From positions 62,001 through 126,000 of the forward strand of contig CAYLUN010000002.1 of assembly GCA_964386865.1 (NCBI GenBank): a stretch of DNA of 64,000 nucleotides. The letters are read 5' to 3'. The position numbers and the translations under genes were made by a program. This stretch comes from CAYLUN01 sp964386865. GTDB lineage: Bacteria; Verrucomicrobiota; Kiritimatiellia; RFP12; UBA1067. Shown in pieces: positions 15,963-25,093 of this stretch. The stretch's first letter is position 1. The number at the start of each line of letters is the position of its first letter. The notes beneath the pieces are model-generated. The model saw nothing but the letters and a program-made list of their open reading frames with translations, was not told the origin of the DNA and did no database searches.

Positions 15963-16535
15963 ATGAACGAGAGTGATATTTTGAAGGTTCTGGAAGAGAC
16001 CGGCGCGCTGCTGAGCGGCCACTTCGAGCTGCGCTCGGGGCTGCACAGCAACCGCTTCTTCCAGTGCGCAAACGTGCTGCGGTATCCGCGCATTGCCGGA
16101 CGGCTCTGCGACGAACTGGTGACGCGCATGACGGCCGCCCTGGACGTCGGCAAGGTCGACGGCGTGATCTCGCCCGCGCTGGGCGGCATCCTGGTGGGGC
16201 ACGAGGTGGCCCGCGCCCTGGACGTGCGGTGCATCTTCGCCGAGAAGAAGGACGACAAGCTGGTGATGAGGCGCTTCGCCATGAAGCCCGGCGAGCGTTA
16301 CGTGGTGGCGGAGGACGTAATCACCCGCGGCGGCCGCGTGCAGGAGACCATCGACCTGGTCAAGGCCGCAGGCGCCGAAGTCGTCGCCGTGCTCGTGCTG
16401 GTGGACCGCAGCGCGGGGCTGGCCACATTCGCCTACCCGACGCTCTCGCTGCTGCAGATGGCGCCCGAGGTGTGGGAGCCTGCGGCGTGCCCCCTGTGCG
16501 CCCAGAAAGCGCCATTCGTGCACCCGGGGTCGTGA
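15963..16535 (+). CDS. pyrE: Orotate phosphoribosyltransferase
   Basis: Joins orotate to PRPP to give OMP in pyrimidine synthesis; cytosolic, 190 residues, within the normal range. FELRSGLHSNRFFQCANVL is the OPRTase N-terminal motif, FAEKKDDKLVMRRF holds the catalytic-loop lysines, and VVAEDVITRGGRVQETI is the PRPP-binding motif. AAGGAG at 15951 is best spaced for the ATG at 15963 (an adjacent ATG is at 15960). It lies 79 bases after the ABC ATPase gene and six bases before the glycosidase gene. Confidence 0.93.
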   Translation: MNESDILKVLEETGALLSGHFELRSGLHSNRFFQCANVLRYPRIAGRLCDELVTRMTAALDVGKVDGVISPALGGILVGHEVARALDVRCIFAEKKDDKLVMRRFAMKPGERYVVAEDVITRGGRVQETIDLVKAAGAEVVAVLVLVDRSAGLATFAYPTLSLLQMAPEVWEPAACPLCAQKAPFVHPGS

Positions 16536-16540
16536 ATGTG

Positions 16541-19500
16541 ATGCGGCACACAATCGGCGCGCTCTCTGGCGTGCTCGCGCTCGCCCTGGCGTGCCGCGCC
16601 GAGGCGTGCCGGGCGGCGCGGGTGGATGCGGCGGGCGTGCTGCGCTGGCGTGATGACGCGAGCGAGGTTGCGCTGCTGGGCGTGAATTATTACGCGCCCT
16701 TCTCGGTCGATTTCGCTGAGCTGAGCCGGCTGGGGCTCGACCATCGTCAGGTGATCGAGGACGATGTGGCGCACGTCCGCAGGCTCGGCCTCGGCTGTGT
16801 CCGCGTCCACTGCTTCGACCGCGAGTTCAGCGACGCGGACGGCAATTTGCTCGACAACCGACATGTGGAGCTGCTGGATGTTCTGATCGACGCGTGCCGC
16901 CGCAGTGGCATCTACGCGGTGCTCACGCCGATCGCGTGGTGGGGCGGAAGCTACGCGCCCGATTCGAAGCGCGGCTTTTCTGAGCGCTACCCCATGCATC
17001 AGATGACCACCGACCCGCAGGCGTGGGCGGCTCAGGCGCGTTTTCTGAGGCAGTTCGCGGAGCACGTCAACCGCTTCACCGGCACGCGCTATGCGGATGA
17101 CCCCGCCGTGCTGGCGTTCGAGTGCATCAACGAGCCGCTCTACCCGAAGGGCACGCCGGACAGCGTCGTGACGGCGTACATTGACACGCTGGCGGACGCG
17201 CTGCGCGCCAGCGGCACGGCGAAGCCGATCTACTACAACTCGTGGGCCGGGCGCAACGCGGCGGCCGGGGCGGCGCGCATCGACGGTGTGACGGGCTCCA
17301 ACTACCCGACCGGCCTCGCCTCGGGACGCGCCCTCAAGGGGCCGCAGCTCTTCCGTTCCCGGGGGTCGTCCCTCCGTCCGGACGCGGCGATCGCCAGTAA
17401 GTCCCGCATGATCTACGAGTTCGACGCGGCGGACGTGCCCGGCTCGCATATGTACCCCTCGATGGCCAAGTTCTTCCGCTCCGAGGGCGTGCAGGTGGCC
17501 GCCCAGTTCCAGTACGACCCGCTGCCGCTCGCGGCGGTGAACTGCAACTGGATGACGCATCACCTGAGTCTCGTCTACACGCCGGGCAAGGCGATCTCGC
17601 TGGCTATCGCCGCTGAGGTTTTCGCACGCGTGCCGCGCGGCACACCCTTCGGGACACTTCCGGAGGCGGCTGTTTTCCCGCCTTTCCGCAGTTCGGGCGA
17701 GTCCGACCTCTCGGAGATGGTGACGGACGCGGCGTATCTGAATAGCAATGCGACCGACACGCCGCCGCCGAAGCCTGAAGCGCTGACCCGCGTGTGGGGC
17801 TGCGGCCGCTCGCCGGTTGTCGGCTATGAGGGTAGCGGCGCGTATTTCCTGGACCGCGCCGCGCCGGGCGTGTGGCGCCTTCAGCTGTACCCCGACGTGT
17901 TCACCGTGGCCGACCCGTATTCCGGGAGCGACGCAGTGAAAGTCCACGTGCTGCCCGGCCGGCGCGCGCTGTCGCTGCGCCTGCCGGATATGGGCGCGTC
18001 CTTTGCTGTCCGCGCCTTCAACGGTCGGTCGGCGGATGCGCCTCTGGCTGAGGCCGCGAACGGCGCCTTCACGGTGCCGCCCGGCGACTACCTGCTCAGC
18101 CGCGGGGGCGGTCTGCCCGGCGAGGATGTCCTGCTCCGCGCGGCGTCGCTCGCGCCGCGCTATGTCGCGCCGACGGCCGGGGCCGGCCTCGCGCCTTTGC
18201 TGCGAGCGGAGGTGCCGCCGCAGTGGCGGGCGGGGCGCGACCTTGCGCTGCGGGCCGAGGCGGCGCTCGCCACAAACGTGGCGGCGCGCCTCGTCTCGTC
18301 GAGCGGCGCCGTTCTGGAAGTGCCGCTGCTGCCCGTCGGCGGATACGCCTACGCGGGCGTGGTTCCGGGCGCGGCGCTGACGCCGGGCGCGTGGCGCGTG
18401 ACGTTTGCTGCGAGCGGCGCGGCAGGGGTGGCGCAGGTTCCGGACGCCGCGACGCTTGACGCGGAATGGTTTCCCGACGCGGGCTCAGCTGTGCCTCTGA
18501 TCCGGATGCCCGGCGGCGCGGACGCGCCGGCGGGACTGGAGACCGTGGGACACGGGGTGGCGACGGCGGCGGTCACGGTCGTGGCGGGCCGGAGCGCCGG
18601 TTCGCGGGCGCTTCGGCTGCGGGTTGACGGCGCCGGAACGGGGACGTCGGCGGCGGGTTACACCGTGCCGTTCCAGGGTTTCGGCGCCACACTTGAGATG
18701 GCGCACGCAGGCCTCCGCGTGGTGGCCCGCGGCGGCGCGGAGGGCGCGCGCGTCGAAGTGGGCTTCCGCCAGAGGAGCGGGACGGGGCTCGGCTGCAACC
18801 TCGACGTCGGCTCGGAGTGGCGTGAGGCGGTCGTGCCGGCCGCCGACCTGATCCCGCTCTGGGGGCTGACGTCGGCCGACGCGTTCCGCTGGCAGGATGT
18901 GGGGTTGGTCAGCGTTCTGACCGGCGCCTGGCTGCTGAAGCGCGACGGGCTCGACCGGCAGACGGCCGACCTGGCGGCGCTGGAGTGGGTGCGGCTAGAG
19001 AGGGGCTTCCGGCTGACGGCCACCGACGGCTCGACGCCGTGGCGCCTGGTCGACGCGGACGCGTGGCTGCGCGTCAACGTCTGGCCCGCGACCACGCGGC
19101 GCTGGCGTGTGAGCGACGATGCGGGGCGCCCGGCCGTCCGCCTCGGCGTGGAGACGTTTGCGGGGGAGAGCGACTGCGTGTCCGCGCGTGCGGCGTGCGA
19201 TGGAGCGGCGTTCGCTCGCCTGTGGGAAGCCGACGGCGCGCGTGCGGTGCTGCAGGTCCGCGTGCGGGCGGCAAGCCCGCATACAACCGCGTTCGAATTG
19301 GCGCTGATCGAGGCGGGCGGCGTGCCCTGGGGCACCGTTGTGCCGCTGACGACCGGCTGGCGGACGATCCGCATTCCGGTCGGCAGCCTCAAGCTCTTTA
19401 CGCAGTGGGGCAAGGAGTACGCGGCGCTGGCGGGTCCGCACCTGCGGCTGTCGCGGCTGGATCAGGTGAACGTCTGCTTCGGCCGGTGGCTGTTCGGCGA

Positions 19501-19558
19501 AAACGCGGACAAGCCGCACGCCGTCGAGATCGCCGAGATCGGTGTCACGGCGGAGTGA
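16541..19558 (+). CDS. Secreted multidomain glycoside hydrolase, GH5-like (clan GH-A)
   Basis: A 1005-residue exported enzyme. A signal peptide (GALSGVLALALACRAEA) is followed by a TIM-barrel domain to about residue 390: the acid/base is Glu198 in FECINEP and the nucleophile candidate is Glu293 in MIYEFD, with LGVNYYAP and GCVRVHCFD on early strands. The remaining ~600 residues are beta-rich modules without recognised motifs, ending in a CBM-like segment (VPLTTGWRTIRIPVGSL). Likely cleaves a beta-linked polysaccharide such as a mannan or glucan; substrate not determinable. The start follows pyrE by five bases; GTG 16538 is an alternative. Confidence 0.8.
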   Translation: MRHTIGALSGVLALALACRAEACRAARVDAAGVLRWRDDASEVALLGVNYYAPFSVDFAELSRLGLDHRQVIEDDVAHVRRLGLGCVRVHCFDREFSDADGNLLDNRHVELLDVLIDACRRSGIYAVLTPIAWWGGSYAPDSKRGFSERYPMHQMTTDPQAWAAQARFLRQFAEHVNRFTGTRYADDPAVLAFECINEPLYPKGTPDSVVTAYIDTLADALRASGTAKPIYYNSWAGRNAAAGAARIDGVTGSNYPTGLASGRALKGPQLFRSRGSSLRPDAAIASKSRMIYEFDAADVPGSHMYPSMAKFFRSEGVQVAAQFQYDPLPLAAVNCNWMTHHLSLVYTPGKAISLAIAAEVFARVPRGTPFGTLPEAAVFPPFRSSGESDLSEMVTDAAYLNSNATDTPPPKPEALTRVWGCGRSPVVGYEGSGAYFLDRAAPGVWRLQLYPDVFTVADPYSGSDAVKVHVLPGRRALSLRLPDMGASFAVRAFNGRSADAPLAEAANGAFTVPPGDYLLSRGGGLPGEDVLLRAASLAPRYVAPTAGAGLAPLLRAEVPPQWRAGRDLALRAEAALATNVAARLVSSSGAVLEVPLLPVGGYAYAGVVPGAALTPGAWRVTFAASGAAGVAQVPDAATLDAEWFPDAGSAVPLIRMPGGADAPAGLETVGHGVATAAVTVVAGRSAGSRALRLRVDGAGTGTSAAGYTVPFQGFGATLEMAHAGLRVVARGGAEGARVEVGFRQRSGTGLGCNLDVGSEWREAVVPAADLIPLWGLTSADAFRWQDVGLVSVLTGAWLLKRDGLDRQTADLAALEWVRLERGFRLTATDGSTPWRLVDADAWLRVNVWPATTRRWRVSDDAGRPAVRLGVETFAGESDCVSARAACDGAAFARLWEADGARAVLQVRVRAASPHTTAFELALIEAGGVPWGTVVPLTTGWRTIRIPVGSLKLFTQWGKEYAALAGPHLRLSRLDQVNVCFGRWLFGENADKPHAVEIAEIGVTAE

Positions 19559-19592
19559 TGCCGCCACGGCCGGCACAGCCAGCGAGACGGTG

Positions 19593-19622
19593 TTGACGGC
19601 TATGGCCAGCATGTTCTAATAT
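19593..19622 (+). promoter_or_regulatory. Candidate promoter for the IclR gene
   Basis: TTGACG (19593-19598) and TAATAT (19617-19622) are separated by 18 bases, a good match to a housekeeping promoter, 44 bases upstream of the IclR start codon. Confidence 0.6.
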
Positions 19623-19665
19623 GGGTACATCGTTTCAACAGAGGAACAACTTGGCGGAGGGGTGC

Positions 19666-20445
19666 ATGGCTGTCAAACGTAAGCTGGCGCGCAAGAAGGC
19701 GGGCGTGCCGATTCTTGAGCGGACGCTGGATTTGCTGGAGCATCTGAGTCTGTGCCCGGCGGGAGTTCCGCTGAGCCAGTCAGCGCGCGACCTGAAGATC
19801 CCGAAGAACACGACCTACCGCATGCTGAACACCTTGTGCGCGCGCGGCTACGTGTCTCGAAACGAGGCGGAGCTGACCTACCGGCTGACGCGCAAGCTCG
19901 CCACGCTGGTCTACTCGAGCGCGCAGGACGGCGGCCTGATCGAGAAGGCGCTGGGGCCGATGCGCGAGCTGCGCGACCGCGTCAAGGAGACGGTGGTGAT
20001 CAGCATTCTGGACGGCGGCGAGGGAATCGTGCTGGAGCAGGTTCCCTCGCTGCACCCGTTTCGCTTCGTCTGCGATCCCGGAACGCGGCAGCCCTTGCAC
20101 GCCTCGGCTTCGACCAAGGTGATTCTCGCGCACCTCGCGGAGGCGGAGCGCGAGGAGCTGCTCCTGAGCGCGAGCTTCCCGCGGTTCACGGAGCGCACGA
20201 TTACGACGCTGGCCGCATTTCGCAGGGAGCTCGCAGCCACCCGCGCTCGCCGCTATGGGCTTGACCGCTGCGAAGCGCTGCACGGCGTGCACTGCGTGGC
20301 GGCGGCCGTGCTCGACCGCCAGCGGCGCCCTGTGGCGGCGATCACGGTCACGGGGCCGGACGAGCGCCTGCGTGAGGAGGATTTCGCCAAGGCAGGGGAG
20401 TGGGTGCTCGACTGCGCCCAGGCCGTTTCCAAGGCTCTGGCATGA
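19666..20445 (+). CDS. IclR-family transcriptional regulator
   Basis: A 259-residue DNA-binding regulator. The N-terminal winged helix (ILERTLDLLEHLS ... LKIPKNTTYRMLNTLCARGYV) is typical of IclR, and the C-terminal effector domain has LHPFRFVCDPGTRQPLHASASTKVILAHL and the RYGLDRCEALHGVHCVAAAVLDRQ block. The start is placed at ATG 19666, after GGAGGGG; an in-frame ATG at 19621 lies on the promoter and is unlikely. It precedes the HzsA-SUMF1 gene by 26 bases in the same direction and most likely controls it, responding to a small carboxylate or sugar-derived effector (inference). Confidence 0.9.
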   Translation: MAVKRKLARKKAGVPILERTLDLLEHLSLCPAGVPLSQSARDLKIPKNTTYRMLNTLCARGYVSRNEAELTYRLTRKLATLVYSSAQDGGLIEKALGPMRELRDRVKETVVISILDGGEGIVLEQVPSLHPFRFVCDPGTRQPLHASASTKVILAHLAEAEREELLLSASFPRFTERTITTLAAFRRELAATRARRYGLDRCEALHGVHCVAAAVLDRQRRPVAAITVTGPDERLREEDFAKAGEWVLDCAQAVSKALA

Positions 20446-20471
20446 ATGGGCATACGTCAAAGGGGGCTACG

Positions 20472-23400
20472 ATGAGCAGACTCGCGGCAGTGGCGGCAGG
20501 GGTGGTGTCGGTCGGCGTCGCGGCGTGCGCGGAGCCGGTGTGCAGCCCCTTGATGAAGGGCGGCATGGCGGCCGTGGCGCTGGCGGCCGACGTGAAGGGG
20601 GCCAAGGAGCTCACGCTGATTGCGACAGTGGGGCCGGACACGTACGACTACGACCAGGCCGTGTGGGGCAACCCCCGCATCGTGCTTGCGGACGGTCAGG
20701 CGGTGGACGTGGCCTCCCTGAAGCCGTCCGTTTGCGAGGTTGGCCACGGCTCGCTGCTGGTGAACCGGGCGCACAATGGCGCGCTGCAGATCGCGGGCCA
20801 GAAAATGGCGAGCGGCTTCTGGGCGCACGCGCCCTCCGAGCTGACCTTCGCCCTGCCCTCGGGCGCGGTCCGCTTCGAGGCTCTGGTCGGCCTGACCGCG
20901 CCCAAAGACAAAGGGAGCGTCGTGTTTCAGGTGTTCGCCGGCGAGGGCCTCGCGCAGAAGCGCGCGCTGGAGCGCCGCCTGTCGCGCGTGAACCTAGAGG
21001 CGCTGTCGCGCGCGGTCGAGTGGCGGCTGACGCGCACGCCAGACCAGCGGGGCATGCTTGAAGCGGCGCGCGCGTCGCTCGCCGCCGCCAAGGCGGGGTC
21101 GGTCACCGCGGAAAAGGCCGCCGAGCTGGAGGCGCTGACTCGCCGGCTGCTGGTGGATACGAACCCGGCGATCACGTTTGACGAGATCCTCTTCGTCCGC
21201 CGCAAGGGCGGGCACTACCTGCCGCAGAACTGGCAAAGCAACTCGGTGCTGCCCAAGGGCGGCCACGTCAACACGCTGTGCGCGCTGCGCGTGCGGGGCG
21301 AGGGCGCAGGCAAGGTGCGCGAGATTTTCACGCCCCCGAACGGCGCGTTCATCGGCGACGTTGACCTGCATTGGGACGCTGGCCGGCTGCTGTTCTCTTC
21401 GACCGGCGCGTCCAACGCCTGGCACGTGTTTGAGCTGAGGCTGGCGGACGCCTCGGTGCGGCAGGTCTCGCGGAACAACGAACCGGAGGTCAACCACTAC
21501 GACGCCTGCTATCTGCCGGACGAGCGGATCATGTTCGGGTGCACGGCGCTCAAGTACGCGGTGCCGTGCGTCAACGGCTCTTCGCCGGTGGCCAACCTGT
21601 TCCGCATGAACGCAGACGGCTCAGGCATGGAGATTCTCGCCAGCGACCAGGAGCACAGCTGGTGCCCGACGGTGCTGCCGGACGGGCGCGTGATGTACCT
21701 GCGCTGGGAGTACACGGACCTGCCGCACTCGAACTCGCGGATCATGTTCACCTGCAACCCGGACGGCACGAACCAGCGGGCGCTCTACGGCAGCAATTCG
21801 TTTTGGCCGAACGGCATCTTCTACGCGCGCCCGGTCCCCGGCAACCCGATGCAGTTTGTCGGCGTGGTGACGGGGCACCATGGCCACGCGCGCAAGGGCG
21901 AGCTGGTGCTCTTCGACGTCAACCTGGGCACGCAGGAGGCCGATGGCGCGGTGCAGCGCATCCCTGGTTTTGGCAAGAAGGTCGAGCCGGTCGTCAAAGA
22001 CCAGCTCGCGAACGGCTCGTGGCCGCTGTACCTGCACCCGTATCCGCTGGACGACACGACCTTCCTCGTGGCCATGCAGCCGGACGCGAAATCCAAGATG
22101 GGCCTGTACGTGGTGGACCGGTTTGACAATGTCCTCTTGCTCTCGGAGGAGGACGGCTGCGACTGGGTCGAGCCGGTGCCGCTGTGCGCGACGCCGCGCC
22201 CGCGCGTGCAGCCCGACCGGATCGTCAAGGATGATCCGCAGGGCACGGTGTACATCGCGGACATCTACGAGGGGCCTGGCCTAAAGGGGATACCCAAAGG
22301 CGAGGTCAAGAGCGTGCGGCTCTACACGTACACGTACGGGTTCCAGGGGCAGGGCGGCCTCTATGGGGTCATCGGCATGAACGGCCCGTGGGACATGCGC
22401 CGCACCCTGGGCACGGTGCCGGTCAACGCGGACGGCTCCGTGCTCTTCAAGGTTCCGGCGAACACGCCGATCGCGCTCCAGCCGCTCGACGCCGAGGGCA
22501 AGGCCCTGCAGGTGATGCGGAGCTGGTTCACCGCGCGCAACGGCGAGTACCTGTCGTGCGTCGGCTGCCACGAGCGCGCCTCGTTCACGCCGCAGACCGT
22601 CGCTTCGAAGGGCCTCGGCAAGCCGGCCGCGATTGAGCCGTGGCGCGGCCCCGCCCGCAACTACGAGTTCGCCCGCGAGGTTCAGCCCGTGCTCGACGCC
22701 TACTGCGTGCGCTGCCACAACGAGCCCGACCCGCCTCCCGCCGAGCGCTTCGGCGACAAGCGCTGGAAGCCCGACTTGCGCGGCGGGCAGATGATTTCCG
22801 ACTGGAAGACCAAGATGGCGGGGCAGGGGCCGAAGGGCATGGCGGGAAAGTTCTCGGTCTCGTACGCGAACTTGCACCGCTACGTGCGACGGCCGGGCAT
22901 CGAGAGCGACATCCACCTGTTCGTGCCGATGGAGTGGCACGCCGACACAACCGAGCTGATGCTTCTGCTCCAGAAGGGGCACCATGGCGTGAAGCTGAGC
23001 GGCGACGCGCTGGACCGGCTGGTCACGTGGATGGACTTCAACGCGCCGTACCACGGGCGCTGGCAGACCATTGTCGACGGCGCCTCGGCCCGCGCCAAGG
23101 AGGACAAGCGGGCGCAGATGCGCGCCCGCTACGCGGGTGTCGAAGAGAATCACGAGGCCATCGACCTGCCGCCCGTCACGATCGCGGCGCCCGAGCCCGT
23201 GCAGGAGGCGCCCGCGCCCGCAGGCGAGACGGCGTGCGACGGCTGGCCGTTCGACCCGGCTGCGAAGCCGGCCTCCGCCGCGGATGCGCTGGACTTGGGC
23301 GGCGGCGTGAAGCTGGAGCTTGTGGGCGTGCCGGGCGGGGCGTTCCTGATGGGGTCGGCCGAGGGCGCCCGCGATGAGGCGCCGGTCACGAAGGTGGAGG

Positions 23401-24122
23401 TCAAGCCGTTCAAGCTGGGGCGCATCGAGGTGACGAACCGTCAGTTCCGCCGTTTCCGCGCCGACCACGACAGCCGACGCGAGTCGCGCCACGGCTACCA
23501 GTTCGGCGTGACGGGCTACGACGTGAACGGGGACGACGCGCCGGCCGTGCGGCTCTCGTGGCGCGACGCGGTGGCGTACTGCGAGTGGCTCTCGAAGGCT
23601 GCCGGCCGCAAGGTGGCGCTGCCGACTGAGGCGCAGTGGGAGTGGGCCGCTCGGGCAGGCTCGACTCAGGCCTTCTGGTATGGCGGGCCGGACGCCGATT
23701 TTGCGGCCTACGCGAACCTCGCCGACGCGTCGCTGTCGGACTACTCGGGAAACCCGTACGAGCAGGACTACGTGAAGGCCCGCTACAACAACCCCGACAA
23801 CATCTACGACAACTGGATTCCGCAAATCCCGACGGTCAACGACGGCGGGTTCCTGGGCGAGCCCTCCGGCAAGTGGAAGGCCAATCCGTGGGGGCTCAGC
23901 GACCTGCACGGCAACGTCGCGGAGTGGACGCGGTCGGCGTACGCGCCATACCCGTATCGCGACGGAGACGGCCGCAACGCGCTCGCGGGCGACGCGAAGC
24001 GCGTGGCGCGCGGCGGCTCGTGGTGGGACCGCCCGAAACACGCGACCGCCTCGTTCCGCCGAGCCTACAGGCCTTACCAGCCGGTTTACAACGTCGGCTT
24101 CCGCGTCGCGGTCGAGGAGTGA
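20472..24122 (+). CDS. Giant secreted NPCBM - HzsA-like diheme - SUMF1-like fusion protein
   Basis: A 1216-residue exported protein. After the signal peptide (MSRLAAVAAGVVSVGVAACA) comes an NPCBM-type carbohydrate-binding domain at about residues 30-165 (YDQAVWGNPRIVLADG, FWAHAPSELTFAL). An HzsA/PD40 propeller region follows to about residue 690, with two c-heme sites CVGCH (from Cys696) and CVRCH (from Cys745). From about residue 948 to the end is a formylglycine-generating-enzyme-like (SUMF1) domain: PGGAFLMGS, LPTEAQWEWAARAG, DLHGNVAEWTRS, ARGGSWWDRP, GFRVAVEE. The cysteine pair needed for sulfatase activation after GGSW is absent, so this last domain is probably not a formylglycine enzyme. 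ATG 20472 follows AAAGGGGG. Confidence 0.85.
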   Translation: MSRLAAVAAGVVSVGVAACAEPVCSPLMKGGMAAVALAADVKGAKELTLIATVGPDTYDYDQAVWGNPRIVLADGQAVDVASLKPSVCEVGHGSLLVNRAHNGALQIAGQKMASGFWAHAPSELTFALPSGAVRFEALVGLTAPKDKGSVVFQVFAGEGLAQKRALERRLSRVNLEALSRAVEWRLTRTPDQRGMLEAARASLAAAKAGSVTAEKAAELEALTRRLLVDTNPAITFDEILFVRRKGGHYLPQNWQSNSVLPKGGHVNTLCALRVRGEGAGKVREIFTPPNGAFIGDVDLHWDAGRLLFSSTGASNAWHVFELRLADASVRQVSRNNEPEVNHYDACYLPDERIMFGCTALKYAVPCVNGSSPVANLFRMNADGSGMEILASDQEHSWCPTVLPDGRVMYLRWEYTDLPHSNSRIMFTCNPDGTNQRALYGSNSFWPNGIFYARPVPGNPMQFVGVVTGHHGHARKGELVLFDVNLGTQEADGAVQRIPGFGKKVEPVVKDQLANGSWPLYLHPYPLDDTTFLVAMQPDAKSKMGLYVVDRFDNVLLLSEEDGCDWVEPVPLCATPRPRVQPDRIVKDDPQGTVYIADIYEGPGLKGIPKGEVKSVRLYTYTYGFQGQGGLYGVIGMNGPWDMRRTLGTVPVNADGSVLFKVPANTPIALQPLDAEGKALQVMRSWFTARNGEYLSCVGCHERASFTPQTVASKGLGKPAAIEPWRGPARNYEFAREVQPVLDAYCVRCHNEPDPPPAERFGDKRWKPDLRGGQMISDWKTKMAGQGPKGMAGKFSVSYANLHRYVRRPGIESDIHLFVPMEWHADTTELMLLLQKGHHGVKLSGDALDRLVTWMDFNAPYHGRWQTIVDGASARAKEDKRAQMRARYAGVEENHEAIDLPPVTIAAPEPVQEAPAPAGETACDGWPFDPAAKPASAADALDLGGGVKLELVGVPGGAFLMGSAEGARDEAPVTKVEVKPFKLGRIEVTNRQFRRFRADHDSRRESRHGYQFGVTGYDVNGDDAPAVRLSWRDAVAYCEWLSKAAGRKVALPTEAQWEWAARAGSTQAFWYGGPDADFAAYANLADASLSDYSGNPYEQDYVKARYNNPDNIYDNWIPQIPTVNDGGFLGEPSGKWKANPWGLSDLHGNVAEWTRSAYAPYPYRDGDGRNALAGDAKRVARGGSWWDRPKHATASFRRAYRPYQPVYNVGFRVAVEE

Positions 24123-24131
24123 GGCGAGCGC

Positions 24132-24650
24132 TCAGGCGGGCGTGAGTTCGAGCACGTGCCAGAGCATCAGGTCGGCGTCGAAGATGAACTGCGCCGCGAA
24201 GGGGCGGCCCTGCAGCATCAGCGGCAGCCAGAGGCGGTCGTCGGACCACATCTGCCCGTACGGGATCGCGGCCTCGTCGCACCAGAAGGGCGCGGCCTCG
24301 TCGGTCTCGGCCAGCGTGCCGGTGAAGCCGTCCGCCGTAAACACGTGGCAGCGCAGCGAGTAGCCGTCCGTGAAGGCGAAGTCAAGCCGCCCGGCAGGGC
24401 GCAGGCCGAGCGGCGTGAGGCCGACTTCCTCCTGCGTTTCGCGCACGGCGGCCTGCTCGGGCGTCTCGCCCGCCTCGAGGCGGCCGCCCGGCGCATTGAA
24501 CTTGCCCTGGCCGAGCCCGCGCTTCTTCAGGATCAGCAGGAGCTGGCCGCCGTACCGGATAAAGGTCAAGACGGCCACGTCGGCGGGCTGCCAAGCCGGC
24601 CAGTCGATGGCGTACGGCGCGCCGCTTGGGGTTGTGACGGTCACGGGCAT
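24132..24650 (-). CDS. Nudix hydrolase
   Basis: A 172-residue pyrophosphohydrolase with a complete Nudix box GGRLEAGETPEQAAVRETQEEVG (Gx5Ex7REUxEExGU), at about residues 54-77. KKRGLGQGKFNAPGG just before it matches the MutT/MTH1-like 8-oxo-dGTP branch, so nucleotide-pool cleaning is a reasonable role. It is the last gene of a three-gene minus-strand operon, nine bases after the deoxyribosyltransferase-like gene, and converges on the SUMF1-fusion gene with only nine bases between stops. Confidence 0.9.
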   Translation of the reverse strand: MPVTVTTPSGAPYAIDWPAWQPADVAVLTFIRYGGQLLLILKKRGLGQGKFNAPGGRLEAGETPEQAAVRETQEEVGLTPLGLRPAGRLDFAFTDGYSLRCHVFTADGFTGTLAETDEAAPFWCDEAAIPYGQMWSDDRLWLPLMLQGRPFAAQFIFDADLMLWHVLELTPA

Positions 24651-24659
24651 GCTGCGCGG

Positions 24660-25082
24660 TCACTCGACGTGCTTGGCGATGAAGTTCTCGCTGATGTAGG
24701 TGATCGCCTCCTGCAGGCTCGGCAGGATCTTCGTGCAGTACTTCACCATCCACGGCGAGCAGTCCTTGAAGCTGAAGGGCGAGAAGGCGACCACGAACTT
24801 GCCGAGGTCATGGGCCGCGTAGAAAACCTCCATCGACGTGCCGATCGAGGTCTTGCCGTAGTTGACCAGCAGGATGTCCGCCTCGCGCACGTCCTGCAGG
24901 TCGAACTCCACGATCTCGTTGGCGCTGTCGACTTCTCGGTCTTTGAAGTTGCGGCGCATCGGGTCGAGCAGCACGAAGTGGCCCTTCAGCTGCTGCTTGG
25001 CGAACTCGCGCCAGGTGATGGCCTGATCGAGGTGCTCGTCCATGATCGGGCCGCTCAGGTAGATCTTCTTCTTTGCGTTCAT
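24660..25082 (-). CDS. Nucleoside 2-deoxyribosyltransferase-like protein
   Basis: A 140-residue Rossmann-like protein. The N-terminus KKIYLSGPI is the family's first strand and loop; GTSMEVFYA carries the catalytic glutamate of N-deoxyribosyltransferases; ADILLVNYG precedes it. This family moves or hydrolyses N-glycosidic bonds in deoxynucleosides or nucleotides. Start ATG 25082 lies 11 bases after the RpiB-GlyA stop. The neighbouring Nudix hydrolase and pentose/one-carbon enzymes fit nucleotide salvage. Exact substrate unknown. Confidence 0.82.
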   Translation of the reverse strand: MNAKKKIYLSGPIMDEHLDQAITWREFAKQQLKGHFVLLDPMRRNFKDREVDSANEIVEFDLQDVREADILLVNYGKTSIGTSMEVFYAAHDLGKFVVAFSPFSFKDCSPWMVKYCTKILPSLQEAITYISENFIAKHVE

Positions 25083-25093
25083 GCTAGCCTCTC

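Noticed and set aside
6903..24122. Hydrazine synthase, hence an anammox-like metabolism
   Set aside because: Only HzsA-like proteins are present, both in carbohydrate settings, without beta or gamma subunits or hydrazine dehydrogenase.
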